Below the pieces are notes generated by a model. It saw nothing but the letters and a program-made list of their open reading frames with translations. It was not told the origin of the DNA and did not search any database. A stretch of 39,202 bases of DNA, from positions 1-39,202 of IMG/VR virus record IMGVR_UViG_3300032242_000655, one strand, 5' to 3'. Shown piece after piece: positions 32,562 through 39,092 of this stretch (position 1 is its first letter; each line of letters opens with the position of its first letter). The DNA comes from a virus. Both the position numbers and the translations under genes were made by a program.

Positions 32562-33010
32562 GGTTTTCTCCATACATCTTCAAAATTGAGGCCTAGCATT
32601 TGTTCGACTTCTTCAATCAGTTCTTTTTTATTCATGCCTTTGATAACATCCGACACGATTAAATCCAATGATGCGTCAAAGAACTGGCGGAATTCTGTCT
32701 GGTCCATCGCCGCAAAGCCCGTAGACTTCGCGACCCACCATATTTTGTCATCGTGAAATCGAACCTCTTCGACATACCCTAACCGAATCTTCAACCACAA
32801 AAGCAATTGATCCGGCTTGTTGTATTCCTCGTGGTTCTCCGCGACCTTCTTCAAAATGCCCCAGAAGAATCGGTGGTGCCGACTGCTCCTGTCGCGTTTC
32901 AGCTTTACCGTGTACGCGGTCCCTTCGCGCAAATCGTGTAGGAGATTTTCATCCACTGGTGACGAGGGGATCAATGCCGACCCCCTCCGGATGACTGTTA
33001 TCTCCTGCAT
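32558..33010 (-). CDS. DUF1367-like recombination-region protein
   Basis: A 150-residue protein. SALIPSSPVDENLLHDLREG (11-30), a basic segment RDRSSRHHRFFWGILKKVAE (~39-58), and the late segment AAMDQTEFRQFF with a helical end match the DUF1367 pattern, seen in lambdoid and other phage recombination regions. Its place right after the ERF annealing protein supports a DNA role. ATG 33010 overlaps the ERF stop (TAATG). The family has no established activity. Confidence 0.8.
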   Translation of the reverse strand: MQEITVIRRGSALIPSSPVDENLLHDLREGTAYTVKLKRDRSSRHHRFFWGILKKVAENHEEYNKPDQLLLWLKIRLGYVEEVRFHDDKIWWVAKSTGFAAMDQTEFRQFFDASLDLIVSDVIKGMNKKELIEEVEQMLGLNFEDVWRKP

Positions 33011-33666
33011 TATTTGACTTCCGCAAGCCTATCAAAAAACACCTTTTTGACGAATTCGCGATCCGCTGGAAGGAGACTATCTTTCCGCTCCGTGTTAATC
33101 GCGTTCCACTTTTCCAACGCCTTTTTGTCGTAAAGGTTGTTGATCTCGTGGCCAAGAGTGCCAGCAAGCTGTTTGCTTTCCTCGGGGGTCAGGCCAATCT
33201 TCGCCATCTGCTTTTCCGTGGCTTTCGCTACAGCTTTCTGTGCGACAGACTGCGCATTGTTTGGCTTGGCGTCCCCGTGAGTGGCAACGTTGCCATCATC
33301 GTCATCTTCGCCAGCAATACCCACCAGTGCGAACAGGGCATACCGCCGTGCGTAGGTCAGGGCGGAACCCATCTCCTGCGCTTTCGCTAACTTCGTGACT
33401 GGATACGTGCCTTCGATCCACTGACCCGTTACATGTAACAGGCGGGTATGGAGGATGACACGGTCTTCGCCAGCGGACGTAAGCTGGATGAATGACAGAC
33501 CTTGTTCTGACAGGCCTTTACGGACCACGTCAAGCGCATCCGCCAAGTCAACGTACGTGCTATTGAAGAACGGGTTTGTCTTGTTCTTCGGTGGGTTTTT
33601 GAATGTCGATTGGAAGGATGCAAGTGCCGTAGCAAGTGCATCCAAATCTCCGCTGGAAGTAATCAT
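33010..33666 (-). CDS. erf: ERF-family single-strand annealing protein
   Basis: A 218-residue protein. NPFFNSTYVDLADALDVVRK (~32-51), QEMGSALTYARRYALFALVG (~100-119) and the acidic GEDDDDGN following are hallmarks of the ERF recombinase family. ERF proteins coat single-stranded DNA ends and anneal them to complementary strands, repairing or circularising phage DNA. The partner exonuclease is encoded directly upstream. AAGGAGAG precedes ATG 33666, which overlaps the exonuclease stop. The symbol follows the family name. Confidence 0.9.
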   Translation of the reverse strand: MITSSGDLDALATALASFQSTFKNPPKNKTNPFFNSTYVDLADALDVVRKGLSEQGLSFIQLTSAGEDRVILHTRLLHVTGQWIEGTYPVTKLAKAQEMGSALTYARRYALFALVGIAGEDDDDGNVATHGDAKPNNAQSVAQKAVAKATEKQMAKIGLTPEESKQLAGTLGHEINNLYDKKALEKWNAINTERKDSLLPADREFVKKVFFDRLAEVK

Positions 33667-34451
33667 TCTTTCTCTCCTTTCATGCGCAGTGAACCGCGCT
33701 TATCTCGTTTAAATGAAACACCATGACCGAATGCTTCGATTACATCCGGCTCAATCAATTGCTTAATTGCCGCAACAGAACGGTCGTACACCCGCTTGTA
33801 GGAAGTCATCTCGCCAATTTCTGCGGCAAGATAGGCCCATTCGTTGTTCCCAGTCATATCGACACGGCGAGTAGGGTCTACAGGCGCACTGGCGGTCGTA
33901 ACGAACGGGGCGTAGTCACCCTGCACGGATGCCCAAAAGTTCTCCGCAGCACCCTGCACAATTGAACCGTACATATCGTCGTAAGGAACATCATACCGCT
34001 CCCACTTCAAAGTTCCGTAAAATACGGATAATACGGAATTTCGGACCCCGCACACATTCATGTTGTGATGCAACTGCGGCATGTAGCGTTCGACAATGTC
34101 CTCGTCCTTCGAGAAGGCGGAAACATGCTTTGCTTCGAACACCGTCTGCCCGTCATCGGTCAACCCGTCCAACGTGCAAGTCAGGTAAGATATGTCCGGA
34201 TGTACACGTTCATCCCCCATGTTTGTGACCATACGGCCCGTCTCTTCTTGGAACCATTGGACGTTAAACGGCTCCGTAAAAGACCCCATGCGGACAGGCA
34301 AGACGCGAGACAAATCTTCCGATTCTACGTCCCCGCGCTTCTGTTTCCACAGTTTGGAAATTTTCTCTTCATTACCCGACATAATGATGTTCATGTCAGA
34401 ACCGCCAATAGAATATCGACGTTTGCGTATCTGTTCTGGTGTCAAAGACAT
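33663..34451 (-). CDS. YqaJ-type exonuclease (lambda Exo-like)
   Basis: A 262-residue protein with the PD-(D/E)XK nuclease layout of the YqaJ/lambda-exonuclease group. IGGSD near 15-19, GSFTEPFNVQWF (56-67) with Glu60, LTCTLDGLTDDGQTVFEAK (90-108) with Asp95, Glu106 and Lys108, and YMPQLHHNM with a conserved Gln are visible. It would degrade one strand at DNA ends and hand the other to ERF. AAAAAAGGAG precedes ATG 34451. An inverted copy of the upstream 8-base repeat overlaps the start codon. A putative promoter lies upstream. Confidence 0.88.
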   Translation of the reverse strand: MSLTPEQIRKRRYSIGGSDMNIIMSGNEEKISKLWKQKRGDVESEDLSRVLPVRMGSFTEPFNVQWFQEETGRMVTNMGDERVHPDISYLTCTLDGLTDDGQTVFEAKHVSAFSKDEDIVERYMPQLHHNMNVCGVRNSVLSVFYGTLKWERYDVPYDDMYGSIVQGAAENFWASVQGDYAPFVTTASAPVDPTRRVDMTGNNEWAYLAAEIGEMTSYKRVYDRSVAAIKQLIEPDVIEAFGHGVSFKRDKRGSLRMKGEKE

Positions 34452-34468
34452 TGTTTTGCTCCTTTTTT

Positions 34469-34484
34469 AACAATGTAACAATGT
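34469..34484 (+). repeat. Tandem 8-bp repeat at the promoter (candidate operator)
   Basis: AACAATGT occurs twice in direct tandem (34469-34476 and 34477-34484). An inverted copy (ACATTGTT) lies at 34448-34455 over the start codon of the exonuclease. The tandem pair overlaps the -10 region and probable start point of the promoter. Such spacing is typical of repressor sites, but the binding protein is not identified. Confidence 0.55.
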
Positions 34485-34511
34485 TTTAGATCAAGTCGAT
34501 TAGTGTGTCAA
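34483..34511 (-). promoter_or_regulatory. Leftward promoter for the recombination genes
   Basis: On the minus strand, TTGACA (34506-34511) is followed by a 17-base spacer and TAAAAC (34483-34488). The -35 is a perfect consensus match; the -10 is weaker. It reads toward the exonuclease gene (start 34451) from the gap after the 48-aa gene. An internal promoter would let recombination genes be expressed independently of the first half of the operon. Confidence 0.65.
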
Positions 34512-34514
34512 CTT

Positions 34515-34661
34515 TTATTTTAATGGGTGGGGAGTTTGTGTAGCACTTGGTGCTACAGGCTGGCTCCCCTGCCGGATGACAACCGTGCAGTTTGTCAACG
34601 CCAAAAGAAGGGCGATGTATGCGGCGACAATCATAGCGGCTTCCCATTTTGGTAATGTCAT
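34515..34661 (-). CDS. Small membrane protein (48 aa)
   Basis: A 48-residue protein, MTLPKWEAAMIVAAYIALLL then ALTNCTVVIRQG and a Pro/Thr-rich end. The N-terminal ~20 residues after WEAA form one membrane segment or uncleaved signal. A cysteine after ALTN could be a lipid-attachment site, but Asn at -1 is unusual for that. The ATG 34661 overlaps the stop of the DUF6378-like gene (ATGA), which supports the reading. Function unknown. Confidence 0.65.
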   Translation of the reverse strand: MTLPKWEAAMIVAAYIALLLALTNCTVVIRQGSQPVAPSATQTPHPLK

Positions 34662-34999
34662 TTCACTGGGTCTTCTTTCATTTGTCTTGTCAATTCCGCC
34701 TCAATGGTAGCGGCGACTACGTCATCGAAATCTGACGTGTGTGGGGCCGCAAACTGCGCGGCAAAGGCGGTATACGCCGTAAGATCAATCCAACTGTCCT
34801 GATGGTCACGGTTATGCGCTAAACGGGCCATTTTCACTGCCATCATAACAACGGCAATGTCAAACGCCGTAAACTTCTTATCAAGCAATGAGCTGGCAAT
34901 CGTAGCCGCCCGTATGAAATTGGGTCGGATTTCTCCATACTGGTTACCGCGCTGTTGGATGGTCGTAAGTGCGGAAGATAATACATCAATGCTGTTCAT
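34658..34999 (-). CDS. DUF6378-like protein
   Basis: A 113-residue protein. RGNQYGEIRPNFIRAATIAS (~17-36) followed by DIAVVMMAVKMARLAHN, then DHQDSWIDLTAYTAFA, fit the DUF6378 pattern (short helical phage proteins) from memory. The region with a helix containing His-Asn and DSWID looks like a MazG/HD-like helical bundle, but no confirmed activity is known. GGAG precedes ATG 34999 by seven bases, which is preferred over the ATG at 35032. It ends overlapping the small membrane gene. Confidence 0.78.
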   Translation of the reverse strand: MNSIDVLSSALTTIQQRGNQYGEIRPNFIRAATIASSLLDKKFTAFDIAVVMMAVKMARLAHNRDHQDSWIDLTAYTAFAAQFAAPHTSDFDDVVAATIEAELTRQMKEDPVK

Positions 35000-35223
35000 A
35001 GTACTGCTCCTGTTTCGATGTCTTTTAACCAACGTTTAAATTCGCCTTGGATGTTCTTTACTGTACGAGTGTCGCTTGGGCTTGCGCTCGATACAAACAT
35101 CCTTTCGTTACCCATTTTTTTCGCGTAGTATTTGACGTGCCGTTTTGATTTAACGACTACAACGTCACATTGGTGGTCTTGCAAAAAGCCTGTTATTTCC
35201 CGAATTAGTTTGTTTGTACTCAT
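34996..35223 (-). CDS. HicA-like small protein
   Basis: A 75-residue protein starting MSTNKLIREITGFLQ. The core KSKRHVKYYAKKMGNERMFV contains a His in the place used by HicA-type toxins (double-stranded-RNA-binding-like fold). It continues SSASPSDTRTVKNIQGEFK. HicA toxins cut mRNA, and relatives in phages often lack a nearby antitoxin. No HicB-like gene is adjacent. GGAG precedes ATG 35223. The first ~20 codons overlap the end of the GcrA-like gene in another frame, and its stop overlaps the next ATG. Confidence 0.65.
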   Translation of the reverse strand: MSTNKLIREITGFLQDHQCDVVVVKSKRHVKYYAKKMGNERMFVSSASPSDTRTVKNIQGEFKRWLKDIETGAVL

Positions 35224-35650
35224 TCGTATTCTCCTTCTTGTACGTGTAATACAATTTGTAATGGTCCTCACACCACGCGCACCCCGCTTTCATTACATTT
35301 AACCCGCAATATTGCGTATAAATGCCGTCCGCATCCCCAAATATGGCGTGACAGTACTTGTCGCTCATTTCCATAAAAGTTTTGGTCGGTTTTAATTTCG
35401 GTTTGCCTTCCGCTACCGAAATGGGAACGATTGACGTTTCAATTTTTCCCTTTTTCGTTCGAGCGGTTGGCCCAGCCACACCACCCCGCTTCCGAGCCAA
35501 ATTCAACCCTTGGCGGGAAAAGTAACCAATGACCGCACTCTTACTGCGACCTATGGCCCGCCCTATCTCCAATGCCGTATGGCCTTTTTCTACCATATCA
35601 CGGGCGGTTTTAAGCTCATGTACGGTCCAATGTTTAATGATTACCCCCAT
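35165..35650 (-). CDS. GcrA-like cell-cycle regulator
   Basis: A 161-residue protein. The N-terminal WTVHELKTARDMVEKGHTAL (8-27), EIGRAIGRSKSAVIGYFSRQ (28-47) and GL form the GcrA-type helix-turn-helix. Residues ~95-130 hold a Cys/His cluster (YCHAIFGD, YCGLNVMKAGCAWCEDHY) also typical of this family. In Caulobacter GcrA works with RNA polymerase on methylated promoters; phage copies may redirect host transcription or bind methylated phage DNA. GAGGGG precedes ATG 35650. The C-terminal ~20 codons overlap the next gene. Confidence 0.85.
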   Translation of the reverse strand: MGVIIKHWTVHELKTARDMVEKGHTALEIGRAIGRSKSAVIGYFSRQGLNLARKRGGVAGPTARTKKGKIETSIVPISVAEGKPKLKPTKTFMEMSDKYCHAIFGDADGIYTQYCGLNVMKAGCAWCEDHYKLYYTYKKENTNEYKQTNSGNNRLFARPPM

Positions 35651-35910
35651 CAGTCCATCCCCTCTTGCGCCCTATCCCATTCGTCGCGGCCCTGATCAGT
35701 TTCCCAATACTTTTCTTCCCATTCGTTTGCCTCAAACCGCGCTTTCCTGACTTCTCCCCACAAACGCTTTGTTTCGTCTTCCAACGCCAAAATAAGATGC
35801 AATTGGTCGCTCATTTGCGTCCGAACCGCCTCGATCTCTTCCCAAGCCTCCCGATGAAGCGGGTCGCCCAAAAGCGAGTGCGATGATTTCAGTTTATCAA
35901 CGATATCCAT
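35650..35910 (-). CDS. Small coiled-coil protein
   Basis: An 86-residue, strongly charged protein with a long predicted coiled coil (residues ~22-75: WEEIEAVRTQMSDQLHLI, then EDETKRLWGEVRKARFEAN). AAGGAG precedes ATG 35910. Its stop overlaps the GcrA-like start. No family was recognised. Coiled coil and location suggest a partner or regulator protein, without evidence for which. Confidence 0.72.
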   Translation of the reverse strand: MDIVDKLKSSHSLLGDPLHREAWEEIEAVRTQMSDQLHLILALEDETKRLWGEVRKARFEANEWEEKYWETDQGRDEWDRAQEGMD

Positions 35911-36026
35911 TGTGTTTTCTCCTTACACATTGATATTCGGGAAAGTTTATCAAGCACCATAAACATGCCGAACAGCATGCCGACGCAGACAACTGACCAA
36001 ACCAAACTTTCAAGAAATCGAATCAT
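35889..36026 (-). CDS. Small membrane protein (45 aa)
   Basis: A 45-residue protein, MIRFLESLVWSVVCVGMLFG then MFMVLDKLSRISMCKEKTQW and a short tail. Residues ~5-26 are one membrane helix. ATG 36026 overlaps the stop of the Tat-signal gene (ATGA), and its own end overlaps the coiled-coil gene's start by 22 bases, as elsewhere in this operon. Function unknown; superinfection exclusion proteins are often of this size, but that is only a guess. Confidence 0.6.
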   Translation of the reverse strand: MIRFLESLVWSVVCVGMLFGMFMVLDKLSRISMCKEKTQWISLIN

Positions 36027-36517
36027 TTTGATTCCGCTTTCAATTCATCTATTTTTTGAAACGCAGCCAATTCCCAATCTTCGTATCGCAATTGCGGCGC
36101 AGTTTTTCTTTCTTTTATGTATGTCGTTCCATCACAAACCCCATAACTAGCAAGAGATTCAGCCGAAACAATCATTGGCATATGGCTTCTGCGGCAGAAT
36201 ACCGCCAACGGCCTACCGATTTCGCGGTTAAACGAAGAGAACACTTCCGCATTGGAAATGTATGGGTTCGTCTCGGGGTTCTTGTCGGTATACTCGTAAC
36301 TTGTGATGCTCGCGACATCATCAAACCATGCGAACCGCGAAACAAAAGCCGCCCCCATTGGTTCGTTAATTTCCTTGACGAATGTCTCACCATTCAGCCA
36401 TACGCCACTGACGTACGCAAACGGCTTTGAGAAGGCCTTCACGGGCATTAGAAGGCCCGGAGTACGAATAACGATTGGGGCCGCTACAAGCCCTTTAATA
36501 AACGATCTACGATCCAT
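36023..36517 (-). CDS. Exported protein with twin-arginine (Tat) signal
   Basis: A 164-residue protein. The start MDRRSFIKGLVAAPIVIRTP has a clear Tat-type motif (RRSFIK) and a hydrophobic stretch, so it is probably exported folded across the inner membrane. The rest has aromatic-rich strands (YVSGVWLNGETFVKEIN) and no enzyme motif I can name. ATG 36517 is preferred over 36520, for spacing from GAGGAG. It is the first gene of the leftward operon. Similar proteins with the same signal are frequent in alphaproteobacterial phages. Role unknown. Confidence 0.8.
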   Translation of the reverse strand: MDRRSFIKGLVAAPIVIRTPGLLMPVKAFSKPFAYVSGVWLNGETFVKEINEPMGAAFVSRFAWFDDVASITSYEYTDKNPETNPYISNAEVFSSFNREIGRPLAVFCRRSHMPMIVSAESLASYGVCDGTTYIKERKTAPQLRYEDWELAAFQKIDELKAESK

Positions 36518-36538
36518 CATCTTTCTCCTCTTTTGTGA

Positions 36539-36567
36539 TTGACATCAAACCATACTCAACATATAGT
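36539..36567 (+). promoter_or_regulatory. Rightward early promoter
   Basis: TTGACA (36539-36544), exactly 17 bases, then TATAGT (36562-36567). The -35 is perfect and the -10 matches five of six. It reads to the Cro-like gene at 36601, whose site AAAGGAA precedes its ATG. Confidence 0.85.
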
Positions 36568-36573
36568 TGTCAA
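36544..36573 (-). promoter_or_regulatory. Leftward early promoter (back-to-back)
   Basis: On the minus strand, TTGACA lies at 36568-36573, with an 18-base spacer to TTTGAT (36544-36549). The two -35 boxes form an inverted repeat around the AT-rich centre, so the two promoters overlap and could not easily fire together. The centre also has CAAC-ATATA-GTTG symmetry, a possible repressor site. Confidence 0.6.
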
Positions 36574-36600
36574 GCGTTAGTTTAAAGGAATAATAACAAA

Positions 36601-36873
36601 ATGACACACAAAGTTGCCACACGCGTCATCAACAAACTTGGTGGTGTTCGCGCTGTATCGTTGATGCTGGGTTTGTCGCCGCAAGCGATCTACCGTTGGA
36701 CATGGCCGAAGGAAAACTTCGGTGGTGGTGGGTTGATTCCTCATCGCCGCCAGTTAGAACTTATGGTTGCCGCACGTCAGCGTGGCATTGAACTAACCCC
36801 TGATGACTTTTTCCCAAGGATGCCCAATGCCTCCGAGATACCGAGTGTCACCGAAGAAAGACCGCACGATTAA
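36601..36873 (+). CDS. Cro-like helix-turn-helix regulator
   Basis: A 90-residue protein. Residues ~7-38 (VINKLGGVRAVSLMLGLSPQ, then AIYRWTWPKE) are a Cro/YdaS-type helix-turn-helix. It starts 34 bases after the -10 box, so it is the first rightward gene. Its product probably binds the sites between the divergent promoters. AAAGGAA precedes ATG 36601. The following gene starts inside its last 47 bases. Confidence 0.82.
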   Translation: MTHKVATRVINKLGGVRAVSLMLGLSPQAIYRWTWPKENFGGGGLIPHRRQLELMVAARQRGIELTPDDFFPRMPNASEIPSVTEERPHD

Positions 36874-37225
36874 TGGTATCGTTTTTGATAGCAAAACAGA
36901 AGCATTGCGGTATGTCGAACTGGGTCTGTTGCAAAAAGCGAAAGAAATCCATCACTTAGAACTTCAACCGAAGTTCAAGGTGTACATCGATCTGCAACTG
37001 TACTGCACGTACACCGCCGACTTCCGTTATTTCGATGACAGGATTGGCGAGTGGGTGATCGAAGACGTTAAAAGTCGCGGGACTATGATGGACACGGCGT
37101 TCAAACTTCGCAAGAAGGCGGCTGAACTGTACCACAAGGTTACGATTACATTATACGTTGACGGAAAATCGTTGACAAAAAAGATTCGCCGCCCTAGGGT
37201 AAAAAAGATAGCACCCCCGGAATGA
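36827..37225 (+). CDS. DUF1064-like nuclease-type protein
   Basis: A 132-residue protein. FDSKTEALRYVELGLLQKAK (20-39) with Glu25, YTADFRYFDDRIGEWVIEDV (62-81) with Asp65, then Lys82, follow the acidic/Lys pattern of DUF1064, which is related to T7 endonuclease I-type or PD-(D/E)XK folds. It probably acts on branched or other DNA during replication. AAGGA at 36816-36820 precedes ATG 36827. The end of the gene contains a hairpin whose loop holds the stop codon. Confidence 0.82.
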   Translation: MPPRYRVSPKKDRTINGIVFDSKTEALRYVELGLLQKAKEIHHLELQPKFKVYIDLQLYCTYTADFRYFDDRIGEWVIEDVKSRGTMMDTAFKLRKKAAELYHKVTITLYVDGKSLTKKIRRPRVKKIAPPE

Positions 37226-37236
37226 ACCGGAGGTGC
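37211..37236 (+). other. Hairpin over the DUF1064 stop codon
   Basis: GCACCCCCGG (37211-37220) pairs with CCGGAGGTGC (37227-37236), nine of ten pairs. The six-base loop AATGAA contains the TGA stop. No T-run follows, so it is more likely an RNA stability or attenuation element than a terminator. The rest of the gap to 37351 shows nothing else. Confidence 0.5.
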
Positions 37237-37351
37237 TTAATGGATTTACGGGGTTAGCCGCCCCTAATTCCTGATACGGTCGGAGAAATATCGGAACTGG
37301 TCCTGTTATAGGTCATCCGTATTCTCCCAGTCAAGGCTATTGGAGAGTACA

Positions 37352-38293
37352 ATGTCGCATAAGGCCACTTCATGGGCATGGTCCCAAAAATCAATCTCAT
37401 ACATGTCAAAGCTCGTGCTTCTCGCACTTGCGGATCGTTTTAACGCCGACACGGGCGATTGCTTCCCTTCTATACGTAGATTGGAAACGGATTGCTGTAT
37501 GTCGCGTAGCAGTATCTTACGGTCGGTTGACGAGCTGGAGAAGGCGGGTTTGATTACCGCCGTCGAACGCCGTGACAAGATTGGCCGGAACAAATCCAAT
37601 CAGTATCAATTGCACATCGACAATCATTCACCAGAAGTGAACGATGGGAAAAATGGGGGTGTCCAACAGGAACCCCTAGGGTGTCCAATAGACACGGGGG
37701 AGGGTGTCTATCAGACACCCAAACCTGTAATAGATAACCATACATTAACTACGTTAATGAAAGACGATAATCCGCCTGTAGTCAACGATGGTGCAAAGTT
37801 TTGGGATGAAGCTGTCGGCTCCCTTCTTGTGTTGGGGCTGGTGGAATCTACCGCACGTCAGTTCACTGGGCGGTGCCTTAAATGGGCGAAGGGTGACCAG
37901 CAGCGCGTCCTCGATGCGTTCACGGCGGCTCTGAATGCTGGACCCCGCGATCCCATCCCGTACATTTCGAAGATACTTTCGAAACCAATTTCCAATCTCG
38001 AAAAGAAAAGGAACGATTTTAATGAAGCAGTAGCGGAATTGATGTCACGACCGTCACCAGATGGAGCATGGAACAACTATGGAAAATGGACACCAGAGCC
38101 AGTTGATGACCCCAATGGAACTCGCGAGCAAGATAGCGAGTGCGTATACGTTGACCCTTTTGCCGAACCCGACGCAGTACATGAAGTTGGTGGAGGAAGT
38201 GTTGGTAACGTACGACCAAAAGGTAATCCAAAAACTGGCGGACCCAAGGGCGGGTATCTTGGCGAAATGCAAATACCCTCCCTCGATATCTGA
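37352..38293 (+). CDS. Winged-helix replication initiation protein
   Basis: A 313-residue protein. The N-terminal part (SYMSKLVLLALADRFNADTG, then SIRRLETDCCMSRSSILRSV, ELEKAGLITAVERRD) is a helix-turn-helix_36-type winged helix, typical of phage replication initiators. The middle (WDEAVGSLLVLG, AKGDQQRVLDAFTAALNAGP, IPYISKILSK) fits the C-terminal helicase-loading region of such proteins. GGAG at 37342-37345 precedes ATG 37352. After ~residue 255 the reading becomes Gly/Pro-rich, and an out-of-frame ORF with a better coding pattern overlaps, so the authentic C-terminus is uncertain. Confidence 0.8.
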   Translation: MSHKATSWAWSQKSISYMSKLVLLALADRFNADTGDCFPSIRRLETDCCMSRSSILRSVDELEKAGLITAVERRDKIGRNKSNQYQLHIDNHSPEVNDGKNGGVQQEPLGCPIDTGEGVYQTPKPVIDNHTLTTLMKDDNPPVVNDGAKFWDEAVGSLLVLGLVESTARQFTGRCLKWAKGDQQRVLDAFTAALNAGPRDPIPYISKILSKPISNLEKKRNDFNEAVAELMSRPSPDGAWNNYGKWTPEPVDDPNGTREQDSECVYVDPFAEPDAVHEVGGGSVGNVRPKGNPKTGGPKGGYLGEMQIPSLDI

Positions 38294-38348
38294 AATTGTC
38301 GAAATGGCGAATTCTATCAACAAACCAAGGAGTAAGAACTTTGTTTAA
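38106..38348 (+). CDS. Overlapping loader-like small protein
   Basis: An 80-residue frame, MTPMELASKIASAYTLTLLP (1-20), then helices and ILAKCKYPPSISEIVEMANS. The PPSISEI segment and helical layout resemble helicase-loader or replisome-organiser domains. It overlaps the replication gene out of frame by ~190 bases. The stop overlaps the next TTG start by 8 bases, which supports it. An upstream in-frame ATG at 38079 is also possible. Ribosome-binding support is weak. It may instead be reached by a frameshift from the replication gene. Confidence 0.55.
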   Translation: MTPMELASKIASAYTLTLLPNPTQYMKLVEEVLVTYDQKVIQKLADPRAGILAKCKYPPSISEIVEMANSINKPRSKNFV

Positions 38349-38946
38349 CGAATCATCGAACATCGATAAGTACCGTAGCAGCGTCAGCGAAGTGACTGCG
38401 GCAAAACCCCGCAAGATCGTAGAATGGTCAAAGAACAAGGAAAACAAATTGAAAAGGTTGTTCCTTGTCGAAAAGAAATCCATTCACTCCATCGCCCGCA
38501 TGCTTGGCGGTCGTGAATATGAAATCGCGGAAGCACTGGAACGTTTCGGCTTTGTAAAAGAGCCAATCCAGTTGGCCCCCAAGGTTTACTCGAACCACAC
38601 CGCGAAAAAGAAAGAAGAGTATGTTCCCAAGTGGGCTCGTGAAGATGTTTCTCCTGCGGAACCTGTCCAGATCGTTTCTGTGCCACCAGTGCGCGAAGAA
38701 ACGTCTGACCCTCGCATTGACGCGCTTGAACGTTTGATGGAACAGCGGGATCATTATTTCGCGTTGGGCCAGTTGCTTGCGGGTAATGACACTTCGAAAA
38801 TGACAACGAAAGAAAAAGTGAAACACGATATTGATTGCGCAAAAGCGCAGGAGATGTATGTGTGGTTCTCGACTAGTTACGAAGTGTCGTTGAAACAGTT
38901 GGCGGCACAATCAATCGAGGCCGCAAAATGGACTGGCAACGTTTAA
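38341..38946 (+). CDS. Helical DNA-binding-type protein (TTG start)
   Basis: A 201-residue protein. Segment EWSKNKENKLKRLFLVEKKS, then SIARMLGGREYEIAEALERF (~38-76), is a helix-turn-helix resembling the GcrA-like/SANT type. A charged linker and a C-terminal helical part follow. TTG 38341 is chosen because AAGGAG at 38329-38334 precedes it by eight bases; the in-frame ATG at 38296 lies inside the preceding gene. A role in early gene control or replication is inferred. Confidence 0.78.
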   Translation: MFNESSNIDKYRSSVSEVTAAKPRKIVEWSKNKENKLKRLFLVEKKSIHSIARMLGGREYEIAEALERFGFVKEPIQLAPKVYSNHTAKKKEEYVPKWAREDVSPAEPVQIVSVPPVREETSDPRIDALERLMEQRDHYFALGQLLAGNDTSKMTTKEKVKHDIDCAKAQEMYVWFSTSYEVSLKQLAAQSIEAAKWTGNV

Positions 38947-39092
38947 AAGACTTTGCAGAACGCGTGGGGATTTCAATATCCCTACGCATCTTCTTTTTCG
39001 GGTATTTCCTGTTTGCCGCATGTGCCGCAGTGTTTATGCCGTTAAGCACCGCACGGGTTGTTAAGGACGAGGCTAAACAATGGAAACTGTGA
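38928..39092 (+). CDS. Small membrane protein (54 aa)
   Basis: A 54-residue protein, MDWQRLKDFAERVGISISLR, then a hydrophobic run (IFFFGYFLFAACAAVFMPL, 21-39) and a charged tail. One membrane helix. GAGG at 38917-38920 precedes ATG 38928 by seven bases. Its start lies inside the preceding gene's last codons. Function unknown. Confidence 0.7.
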   Translation: MDWQRLKDFAERVGISISLRIFFFGYFLFAACAAVFMPLSTARVVKDEAKQWKL

